From Corynebacterium doosanense CAU 212 = DSM 45436 (GTDB lineage Bacteria; Actinomycetota; Actinomycetes; Mycobacteriales; Mycobacteriaceae), in contig NZ_CP006764.1 of assembly GCF_000767055.1 (NCBI RefSeq), positions 434,001 through 498,000 on the forward strand: 64,000 nt of DNA. The letters are read 5' to 3'. Shown one piece after another: positions 36,627-43,753 of the stretch (position 1 is the first letter of the stretch; each line of letters begins with the position of its first letter). Both the position numbers and the translations under genes were made by a program. The notes beneath the pieces are model-generated. The model saw only the letters and a list, made by a program, of their open reading frames with translations, searched no databases and was not told the origin of the DNA.

Positions 36627-36645
36627 GACCTCACGGCATGTAGTC

Positions 36646-36668
36646 GATCAACGTGTCCGGTCAGTACA
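36646..36668 (-). repeat. Internal right-type inverted repeat
   Basis: On the minus strand it begins TGTACTGACCGGACACG and ends TTGATC. It differs from the outer right repeat by one base in about 25. GCTAGC, a possible NCTAGN target, follows at 36669-36674 but does not match the left duplication. Confidence 0.9.
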
Positions 36669-36692
36669 GCTAGCGCGCTGACTGGCCCCGCG

Positions 36693-37133
36693 CTACGCCG
36701 CCGTGCGCGCCGCCAACATTTTGCGGTGCTCGCGGTTGCTGATCCTGCGGGCGGGCAAATCGGCACCGGGGTCGATGATTGCCATCTGCCGGTGCAGCCA
36801 CGCAATGAACGCGGCATACCCCGGGCCAGGGTCGTAGACGGCGGGATTCTGGCCCGCCATGCCGACCAGGGCGAGCTGATCCGGGCGCAGTACGCGCACC
36901 GCCCGGTGCACCTCCGCCATCGACGGCACCCGCCCCGCGTGGGTGATCCATAGCGCCACGGTGAGCACCGCGTCGAGGGTGTAGCGGCACTGTGGGGGCC
37001 GGCCACCGGGTCCGCGTGCCTGACGACGGGCCGCATCGAGGATGGGCCCGATGTCGGCGCGGCGGATCAGTGCCGCACACTCGGCAAGAGCGTCGTCAGT
37101 GGGGTGGTAGGCGGCATCACGGCTGGAGATCAT
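36693..37133 (-). CDS. Unknown 146-aa protein, transposase-like N-terminal region
   Basis: Not recognised with confidence. The segment YTLDAVLTVALWITHAGRVP followed by SMAEVHRAVRVLRPDQL resembles the N-terminal helical part of some actinobacterial transposases, but no catalytic triad follows and the protein ends at a normal stop 25 bp before the internal repeat. It could be a truncated transposase. The ATG overlaps the upstream stop by 4 bp (ATGA), so the pair is an operon. Confidence 0.5.
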   Translation of the reverse strand: MISSRDAAYHPTDDALAECAALIRRADIGPILDAARRQARGPGGRPPQCRYTLDAVLTVALWITHAGRVPSMAEVHRAVRVLRPDQLALVGMAGQNPAVYDPGPGYAAFIAWLHRQMAIIDPGADLPARRISNREHRKMLAARTAA

Positions 37134-38173
37134 CGCGGGCCCTCCGCCATCAGGCGCGCGGCCAGGTCGTCGATGTCGACGGCTGGCAGGTGCTCTGCCA
37201 GGTCCCCCATAGCGCGGACACCAGTAGTGCCGGTGATCGCCAGGAATGCGGTCATCGTCATGTGCGGGTGGGTAGACAGCGATACCAGCCACGCGTGCCG
37301 CAGTGCGGTGACATCGATGGTGGGCAGACCACGCTGCGACAACCACCCATTAACACGGTTCACCGCGTTGCGGTCGGACGCCCCAGGTAACACCCGGCCC
37401 TCGCCGACCTGCCTGGCCCGCTCCAGAAGCCGGGTGCTGCGCACCGTGCACAGCACGGGTGTGCGCCTGATGATCTGGCCCCGGTGGGACACATCGACGA
37501 CGGCCACACGGCCCGCCGGAGTGTCCACCCCCTGCACATGGCTGCCGCACAGGACTTTGACCTGTGGCGATGTCAGGCCAGCGCCGGTGACCATGTCGAG
37601 GATCGTCACGGCCTGCTTCCGGTGGGGCTCGGGAAGGTGCGTGGTCGCGGCGTAGAGCTCCGCGACGGCTGTGGTCGTAGCCGGTGCCACCGGGCGGGGA
37701 CGCGGGGCCAGCGGTACCTGCACCGCCGGATATTCCCTCGGATACAGCACCCTGCCTGCGGCATAGAGGTCAGTGCGGTACGTCCGCCTCGACCACACGC
37801 TCCCCGGGCATTGTCCATCGAGCCACGCATCCACCTTTTCCCTGGTCAGTGCTCTCTCTTCGTCGACGACGCCGTACAGCACGGCCTCGTCGTAGAGGCA
37901 TGCGGCGAGGTGGCGGACCGCGGTTTCGTCGCCGCGCTCAGTACGGGGTGGGGTATGGGCCCACACCAGCGCAGCAGCCTCAATGGCGGCGTCACGAAGG
38001 GGTCCTGCGGGTCGGTTGATGCCAAAGGCGCGCAGGCGCTGCCAGCGGTCAACGTCGGGGATGGTGCGTGGCCCCAGCCGCCGGCGCACCGCGGGCACGG
38101 CGTCATGGACGGCCCCGGTGGTCTCGGTCACGAGGTCAGGAGTGGCGGCGCTCATGGCGCGGTGGCGGCCCAT
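37130..38173 (-). CDS. Degenerate tyrosine-recombinase-like protein
   Basis: A 347-aa protein from the ATG at 38173 (366 aa if the ATG at 38230 is used). The C-terminal half shows DMVTGAGLTSPQVKVL and VTALRHAWLVSLST, which recall the two arginine boxes of tyrosine recombinases, but the first Arg and the Tyr nucleophile cannot be found. It may be an inactive or diverged recombinase of the element. Start choice: a 23-codon frame with a strong RBS (AAGGAGGAGAC) ends in TGATG overlapping the ATG at 38173, which suggests coupling. Confidence 0.5.
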   Translation of the reverse strand: MGRHRAMSAATPDLVTETTGAVHDAVPAVRRRLGPRTIPDVDRWQRLRAFGINRPAGPLRDAAIEAAALVWAHTPPRTERGDETAVRHLAACLYDEAVLYGVVDEERALTREKVDAWLDGQCPGSVWSRRTYRTDLYAAGRVLYPREYPAVQVPLAPRPRPVAPATTTAVAELYAATTHLPEPHRKQAVTILDMVTGAGLTSPQVKVLCGSHVQGVDTPAGRVAVVDVSHRGQIIRRTPVLCTVRSTRLLERARQVGEGRVLPGASDRNAVNRVNGWLSQRGLPTIDVTALRHAWLVSLSTHPHMTMTAFLAITGTTGVRAMGDLAEHLPAVDIDDLAARLMAEGPR

Positions 38174-38244
38174 CACGACCACCGGGCCTTGGGCTCGGCG
38201 GGAAAGCGGTTGCAATCGGTGTTTGGGCATGTCAAAGTAGACAC
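38173..38244 (-). CDS. Possible 23-aa leader ORF upstream of the recombinase-like gene
   Basis: GTG at 38244 follows AAGGAGGAGAC, the best RBS in the area. The peptide starts with LTCPNTDC after the first few residues, giving a CxxxxC pair, and ends in a TGA that overlaps the next ATG (TGATG). It is either a translated leader or a chance frame that carries the RBS. Not verifiable here. Confidence 0.35.
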   Translation of the reverse strand: MSTLTCPNTDCNRFPAEPKARWS

Positions 38245-38309
38245 GTCTCCTCCTTGAAGACTGTTGCAGGTTTTAGGAGCGATTGCCGACGAGGCCCCGG
38301 CAAGGGCTG

Positions 38310-38356
38310 TCTCGGCCGAAGCGGTACCGACGCCAATCGGTGCCGCTTCTTTTTTG
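38310..38356 (+). terminator. Hairpin with T-run
   Basis: AAGCGGTACCGA pairs with TCGGTGCCGCTT across a short loop and is followed by CTTTTTTG on the plus strand. No plus-strand gene lies directly upstream, so it may stop antisense transcription or belong to an older gene. Confidence 0.5.
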
Positions 38357-38367
38357 TCTGTGCGCTG

Positions 38368-38592
38368 CTACGCCGGGACATCACCGTCCGGCGTGAAGCC
38401 GTAGGCGCCGATGTCAGTGGCGTCGAGGATGTCGGTGAGCACCCGCGTGATCGAACAGCCGCGGCTGCGTGCGGCCAGCGTCAGATCGCGGACCATCGGT
38501 GCGGGCAGGCGCACCATCAGCCGCAAGCGCTGACTCTCGTCGACGAAGCGCGAAGCGCTGGGCCCGAATCCGCTCGGGGGAATCTCAATCAC
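38368..38592 (-). CDS. Small ribbon-helix-helix-like protein
   Basis: A 74-aa protein. The middle (RLRLMVRLPAPMVRDLTLAA, RSRGCSITRVLTDIL) fits the strand-helix-helix pattern of CopG/Arc-like DNA-binding proteins, including those of plasmid mobilisation. GTG at 38592 with GGGAGGTGG 5-6 nt upstream fixes the start. Divergent from the HEPN-like gene. Function not known. Confidence 0.5.
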   Translation of the reverse strand: MIEIPPSGFGPSASRFVDESQRLRLMVRLPAPMVRDLTLAARSRGCSITRVLTDILDATDIGAYGFTPDGDVPA

Positions 38593-38839
38593 AAAAACCA
38601 CCTCCCAAAAGGGCACGGTCAACAACAAAGCCCTAATGAGAGGGCTGTGAGCTGGTAAGACTCGTGCCGGGAGGTGGTCACCTGGTGCGTGGCAAGCCCC
38701 CGTGGGGGCCGCTTCCGACGTTTTCATTTTAGCGGTCTCCAGCCCGCTCCACAAGAGCAAGTCACCGCCCTGTGATTCACTGCGGGGCACCGCCTCACAA
38801 GCGGCTGACGAGTAACCGAGACCCCGAGATGGGAGAACC
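38593..38839. other. Divergent intergenic region in the element
   Basis: About 247 bp without a gene. It contains a short palindrome (AGGTGGTCACCT near 38673) and a hairpin (CCCCCGTGGGGG near 38698), and must hold the promoters of the RHH-like and HEPN-like genes. No clear transfer origin is seen. Confidence 0.4.
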
Positions 38840-39313
38840 ATGAACAACGCCGATGCCCAACTGATCAACGGGATGCCGTGCGATGAAGAGTTGCTGGAAG
38901 ACCTCGGGCGGGTGCAGTGGGCCACCGCACGACTGCACTTCACGATGCGCGACACCCTCAATCTCCTCCACGGAGAACCGTCCGATGCTCCCTTCGACGA
39001 AACCCTGGGAGGAGTCAAGAAGACGCTCCGGAAACTGGCCGCCTCCGCCGGTGCCACGAGGATCGTCGAGTGGGCTGACGGTATCGGTGGGGAAGCAATC
39101 GACGTCCGCAACGCCGTGGCCCACGCAGTGACCATTACCGCCGAAGACCGTCGGCAGGCTCTGATAACCACAAGGAAACACGGTGGAAGCCGTCTCGACC
39201 GGGACGCACTACGTGAGACGACAGCCCTTCTGATTCAGGCTGCACGTGACCTGACGACCGCCCGAGACGCCGAGCAGCCCACTAAGTCGCAGGCTCCCAA
39301 GGGTGACAGCTAG
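38840..39313 (+). CDS. HEPN-like protein
   Basis: 157 aa, mostly helical, function unknown. The segment VRNAVAHAV holds Arg90-x4-His95 with Asn91, the motif of HEPN RNases, placed at the end of a helical region as usual. No nucleotidyltransferase (MNT) partner is adjacent. The C-terminus is polar (TTARDAEQPTKSQ). The ATG follows GGGAGAACC. A role as element-borne toxin or defence protein is possible but unproven. Confidence 0.5.
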   Translation: MNNADAQLINGMPCDEELLEDLGRVQWATARLHFTMRDTLNLLHGEPSDAPFDETLGGVKKTLRKLAASAGATRIVEWADGIGGEAIDVRNAVAHAVTITAEDRRQALITTRKHGGSRLDRDALRETTALLIQAARDLTTARDAEQPTKSQAPKGDS

Positions 39314-39622
39314 CACTTTTGTCCTTCACTCCCTGATGCCCCGGTTACAGCCTTAACGTGATTCAGGTGGCCCAAGTCCGTCCAGGCTGTCACCAGCGCA
39401 CGCCGGCGGCGTGGGCATGCCGTGTCGCCCCCCGCTCAGCGGGGCACACAAGAAGGAAGCCATCTGGAACGTCAGCAGTCCGCCCCTATTTGGACCAGTG
39501 CATCCGAGAGCACTCGCGGGGTGGCTCGTCCAGGTAGCGTCGCGGACCTTTCTCGTTACGGCATCCAGGCCGAGAACCAGTAACTCGTCCTGACCTCTGC
39601 CATTTGCAATACCAAGACGGAG
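39314..39622. other. Non-coding stretch between HEPN-like gene and erm
   Basis: About 309 bp. It contains a small hairpin (CCCCGCTCAGCGGGG near 39427) and no convincing reading frame, RBS or terminator. Probably remnants of older sequence. Confidence 0.4.
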
Positions 39623-40390
39623 TTACCCCCCACTCTCGAAGAGGCTGACCATCTGTGCCACGGACAGGTCGGAAGGAAGCATGGTGGGGCGAACTCCAGA
39701 TCTCTCAGCCCACGCCCGCGCCGCCTGACGTGAGGGGAGGATTCTCGCTCGTGTCACGATTTCCACGACACCGCGACCTCGCCCCGTATAGACGGCGTGT
39801 ACGAGGGCGTGGAACGACTTGCGCTTTCCAGTTGGCACCAGAGGTGTTGACCGGCGCCGGATGTGCAGAATGCCGCCATCCACACTGGGGCGGGGTTCGA
39901 ACGCCGCCCGGGGGACTCGTTCGCCAAGCTCAAAGGTGAACCACGGTGCCCACTGGGCCGTCATCATGGTCGAAGCTCCGACGCCGGCACGTCGGCGGGC
40001 AACCTCCCATTGCATGAGGAGAACGGCATCGGTCCAGGCAGGAGCGCGCATGAGGCGCCGCAGTATGGCGGTTGTGATGTGAAAGGGGATGTTGCCCACG
40101 ATCACATGGGGGTGCGTAGGCAGGCGGTATCGCAGGAAGTCGTCATTGATGACGGTGACAGTGGGGTCAAGCACGCGACGCAGCGACTTTGCCAGCTTGG
40201 GATCGATCTCCACGGCAGTGAGGGGCCGTCCTGTGCGGAGTAGTGGACGAGTTAGCGCGCCGCTGCCGGGCCCTATCTCAACTATGGGGCCGGTGGTAGC
40301 CTCCACGCGCCTCAATACAGAGGCGATGACCTGGGAATCGGTAAGGAAATTCTGGCCGTGTTCATGACGGCCGTGGGAATATGCAGACAA
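39623..40390 (-). CDS. erm: 23S rRNA (adenine-N6)-methyltransferase, Erm family
   Basis: 255 aa. Dimethylates A2058 of 23S rRNA and so protects ribosomes from macrolides, lincosamides and streptogramin B. SAM motif I is VEIGPGSGALTRPLL (GPGSG at 40-44), the acidic residue follows in AVEIDPKLAK and the catalytic NIPFHIT motif is at 100-106. The TTG start at 40390, 6 nt after GGAG, gives the start SAYSHGRHEHGQNF, close to Erm(X) as I recall it. The rest differs enough from Erm(X) that I leave the class open; erm(46) is a candidate. The gene is controlled by a leader peptide. Confidence 0.9.
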   Translation of the reverse strand: MSAYSHGRHEHGQNFLTDSQVIASVLRRVEATTGPIVEIGPGSGALTRPLLRTGRPLTAVEIDPKLAKSLRRVLDPTVTVINDDFLRYRLPTHPHVIVGNIPFHITTAILRRLMRAPAWTDAVLLMQWEVARRRAGVGASTMMTAQWAPWFTFELGERVPRAAFEPRPSVDGGILHIRRRSTPLVPTGKRKSFHALVHAVYTGRGRGVVEIVTRARILPSRQAARAWAERSGVRPTMLPSDLSVAQMVSLFESGG

Positions 40391-40488
40391 GGGATGCTCC
40401 GAGAATGAGTGTTCTGGAGCCGGGCATGGGAAAAAGACCGCCCGGCTCATTGCCGGAGCGGCGACCGTTACGCGAAGGTCGACCGCTT
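40391..40488 (-). promoter_or_regulatory. Attenuator hairpins between leader peptide and erm
   Basis: On the minus strand GAGCCGGGC pairs with GCCCGGCTC across a loop with a T-run. CCGG(CAATGAG)CCGG is an alternative. With the repeats inside the leader (AACCGC / GCGGTTGCG / CGCAACCGC / GCGGT) they can form exclusive structures that hide or free the erm start. Confidence 0.65.
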
Positions 40489-40536
40489 TTAGCGGTTGCG
40501 ACGCAACCGCAGCGAAGCGGTTCCCAAAATCAACAT
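40489..40536 (-). CDS. Erm leader peptide MLILGTASLRLRRNR
   Basis: A 15-residue peptide upstream of erm. It ends LRLRRNR, with the Arg-Leu-Arg type stalling motif (+x+) known to halt ribosomes that hold a macrolide. I recall the Erm(X) leader as nearly the same sequence. Stalling would rearrange the downstream hairpins and turn on erm. The RBS is weak. Confidence 0.8.
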   Translation of the reverse strand: MLILGTASLRLRRNR

Positions 40537-41090
40537 GCCGTTGACGATACCAACTACCGACTCCCATGGGCAATTGCCTGCCAACGGTCGATTTCACCTT
40601 GGCATGCTGTCGTTTCCAGTCCCGGGATGGCACTACCCTCCCGCCGAGAAGTAGTCCCGACCTCACGCGACCCCCGGTTGTGCTTGCGCCCGTAGTGCCA
40701 GCCAACCCCCGCTGGCTCTACGCTGCCGAGCATCATCAACGGGCCACCGCCTTGAGCGGTCAAGAAGCGGACCCCATCCACGGTATCCCTCCGGCTTCCT
40801 GACTACTCGCAGGCCAATACCGACAAAACATCGCCGCCCCGGTCGCATAGCTACACTCAAGAAGAGTCCTCAACTTACGGAATACTCCAAATGCACGCCT
40901 TTGTACGAGCTTGTGCCTGCCGACAATGACGATTCGGTACCTGCTCGTCATTGTCGCCGAAGTTCCCTCGCCCTTACCCCGGCAGCACCTGCACACGGGG
41001 AGGCCCCGGAAAGCACCCGCAACTGCCGCCAGTGGACGAAGTCCGTCAGTCCGTCGCGGCGCTCTTCACCTAGGAGACCGGCACATCCAC
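40537..41090. other. Non-coding right part of the transposon
   Basis: About 550 bp without a gene I can support. The erm promoter must lie near 40540-40620 but no clear box is seen. An inverted repeat with 12-bp arms (CGACAATGACGA and TCGTCATTGTCG) lies at 40921-40956. Confidence 0.45.
40921..40956. repeat. Inverted repeat, 12-bp arms
   Basis: CGACAATGACGA (40921-40932) and TCGTCATTGTCG (40945-40956) are perfect complements with a 12-bp spacer. Could be an operator or an old element end. Confidence 0.8.
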
Positions 41091-41115
41091 TCGATCAACG
41101 TCTCCGGTCAGTACA
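41091..41115 (-). repeat. Outer right inverted repeat of the transposon
   Basis: On the minus strand it begins TGTACTGACCGGAGACG and ends TTGATCGA. It is followed by the CCTAGT duplication. Confidence 0.92.
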
Positions 41116-41116
41116 C

Positions 41117-42052
<936 letters not shown>

Positions 42053-42092
42053 ACCCCGGGAGTCTAGATCGGCGGGCATAGGATTCGATGTC

Positions 42093-42698
42093 ATGAAGCT
42101 TCTTCTCACCTCCATGGGCCATGAACTTGTCGGAGAGCTGGTCTCGGGCCGCATCGCGTACGTCTCCGATGCGGCACGATCCTTCGCGGATCTCCCGGAA
42201 CACGCCGAGTGGGTCAACGTCGAACGTGACATGCTGCGCGCGGCGGGTCTGGAAATCGTGGAGCTGCCGCTGGCTGAGACCTCTCCCCAGGAGACCGACC
42301 GTATCCTCTCCGAAGTCGATGCCGTCTACGTCGCCGGCGGGGAAACCTTCGACCTGCTGTGGGTGCTGCGCTCCACGGGCAACGACGAGGTGCTGCTCCG
42401 GCACGTCCGTGCCGGGCTGACGTACGTCGGCTGCAGCGCCGGGTCGGTCATCGCCGGGCCGAGTATCGAACCGGTGAGCCTGCTGGATTCGCCGTCGAAG
42501 GCACCCGAGCTGACCGATTACACGGGGCTGGGACTCACCGAACACGTGGTCATCCCGCACGCCGGCGGGACCGCCCCGCCCTTCCCCATTGAGGTGTTCG
42601 CCGAGACCGTCCGCCAGTACGGAGAGGCATGGCCGCTGGTGCTGCTTCGCGACGGCCAGGCCCTGCTCATCGACGACACCGGCACCCGCCTGGTGTGA
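42093..42698 (+). CDS. Peptidase S51 (dipeptidase E-like) family protein
   Basis: A 201-aa protein with the class I glutamine amidotransferase-like fold. The nucleophile Ser is in [12 protein letters not shown], and [12 protein letters not shown] and [12 protein letters not shown] match the S51 pattern. Relatives cleave Asp-dipeptides; the substrate here is unknown. TAGGAT (42079-42084) lies 8 nt before the ATG, so it may be leaderless. Divergent from menB. Confidence 0.8.
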   Translation: MKLLLTSMGHELVGELVSGRIAYVSDAARSFADLPEHAEWVNVERDMLRAAGLEIVELPLAETSPQETDRILSEVDAVYVAGGETFDLLWVLRSTGNDEVLLRHVRAGLTYVGCSAGSVIAGPSIEPVSLLDSPSKAPELTDYTGLGLTEHVVIPHAGGTAPPFPIEVFAETVRQYGEAWPLVLLRDGQALLIDDTGTRLV

Positions 42699-42736
42699 CA
42701 CACGCGGCGCGGCCCACTCCGGATACACTCGCCCCG

Positions 42737-43753
42737 GTGAAACCGTCTGTAGAAGAGATCCTCGAGCGCTCCCACGTGGTGGCGCTGCCCATGGCCGTGA
42801 AATTCCGCGGCGTGACCACCCGCGAGGCGCTGCTCATCGACGGCCCCGCCGGCTGGGGCGAGTTCTCGCCCTTCCTCGAGTACGGCCCGCAGGAGTCCTC
42901 CGCGTGGCTGCGCGCCGGGATCGAGGCCGCCTACCAGGGTTTTCCGGAACCCAAGCGCGCAAAAATAGAGGTCAACGCCACCATCCCCGCCGTCGGGCCC
43001 GGTGAGGTCGAGGACGTCATCGCCCGCTACCCGGGCTGCCGGGTGTTCAAGGTCAAGGCCGCGGAGCCGGGGCAGAGCCTCGCAGACGACATCGCCCGGG
43101 TACAGGCCGTCCGGGACATCGTCCCCCGGGCGAAGATCCGCGTCGACGCCAACACCAACTGGAGTGTGGCGCAGGCGGTGGAGGCCGCGAAGTCCCTGGG
43201 CCCGCTCGACTACATGGAGCAGCCCGTCGCCACCATCGACGAGCTTCGCGAGGTACGCATGACCCTCCAACGCTCCGGCGTCTTCTGCCGCGTGGCCGCG
43301 GACGAATCCATTCGCAAGGAATCCGACCCCTACCTCGTGGCCGAGAAGCAGGCGGCGGACGTCGCGGTGGTCAAGGTCGCCCCCCTCGGGGGTGTGCGCC
43401 GGACCATTGATCTGGCCGCGGACCTGCACGAACGATGGATGGACATCACGGTCGCATCCGCCCTGGACACGGCCGTGGGCATCAACGCCGGCCTCGCCGC
43501 AGTGGCCGCGCTCCCGGGTTTCGAGGACGACGAGGGCATCGACGTCACCCCGAACGCCGCGGGTCTGGCCACCCAGCGCCTGTTCGCCGAGGACGTCACC
43601 GAGCCGCGCGAGCTCATCGACGGCTTCTTCGATGTCACCCCGCAGACACCCGACGCTGCCCGCCTGGCCGAGCTCGCCGCGCCTGCCGCGCGCCGGGACT
43701 GGTGGTTCGACCGCGTGCGCGAGACGCACGGGCACCTACACTCGCGGCAATGA
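42737..43753 (+). CDS. menC: o-Succinylbenzoate synthase
   Basis: Enolase-superfamily dehydratase of 338 aa. Lys motif VFKVKAAEPGQ, metal ligands in IRVDANTNW, MEQPV and VAADES, and second-lysine region VVKVAPLGG. The GTG at 42737 comes 7 nt after TACACT, giving a leaderless start. The stop overlaps the next gene by 4 bp (ATGA). Confidence 0.92.
   Translation: MKPSVEEILERSHVVALPMAVKFRGVTTREALLIDGPAGWGEFSPFLEYGPQESSAWLRAGIEAAYQGFPEPKRAKIEVNATIPAVGPGEVEDVIARYPGCRVFKVKAAEPGQSLADDIARVQAVRDIVPRAKIRVDANTNWSVAQAVEAAKSLGPLDYMEQPVATIDELREVRMTLQRSGVFCRVAADESIRKESDPYLVAEKQAADVAVVKVAPLGGVRRTIDLAADLHERWMDITVASALDTAVGINAGLAAVAALPGFEDDEGIDVTPNAAGLATQRLFAEDVTEPRELIDGFFDVTPQTPDAARLAELAAPAARRDWWFDRVRETHGHLHSRQ

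Larger units (their letters stand above)
33669..41115. mobile_element. 7.4-kb IS481-type composite transposon with erm and ABC exporter
   Basis: The element is bounded by inverted repeats of about 25 bp (TGTACTGACCGG, then ACGTTGATC after two variable bases) at 33669-33693 and 41091-41115, and by identical CCTAGT duplications. A third, right-type copy lies inside at 36646-36668. Order: transposase, ABC permease, ABC ATPase, AbrB regulator, internal repeat, unknown gene, recombinase-like gene, small RHH-like gene, HEPN-like gene, erm. The erm half therefore appears to have been captured through use of an outer right end. I recall an erm(46) transposon in Rhodococcus with IS481 features; identity with it is not tested here. 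Confidence 0.85.

Noticed and set aside
33669..36668. A simple 3-kb IS ending at the internal repeat
   Set aside because: The flank at the internal end is GCTAGC, which does not match the left CCTAGT. Only the outer repeat at 41115 has the matching duplication.
40391..40471. Upstream ATG extension of Erm (adds about 20 residues beginning with SRAVFFP)
   Set aside because: The added residues lie in the attenuator hairpins and do not match Erm N-termini. TTG at 40390 has a well-spaced GGAG and yields the usual SAYxHGRHEHGQNF start.
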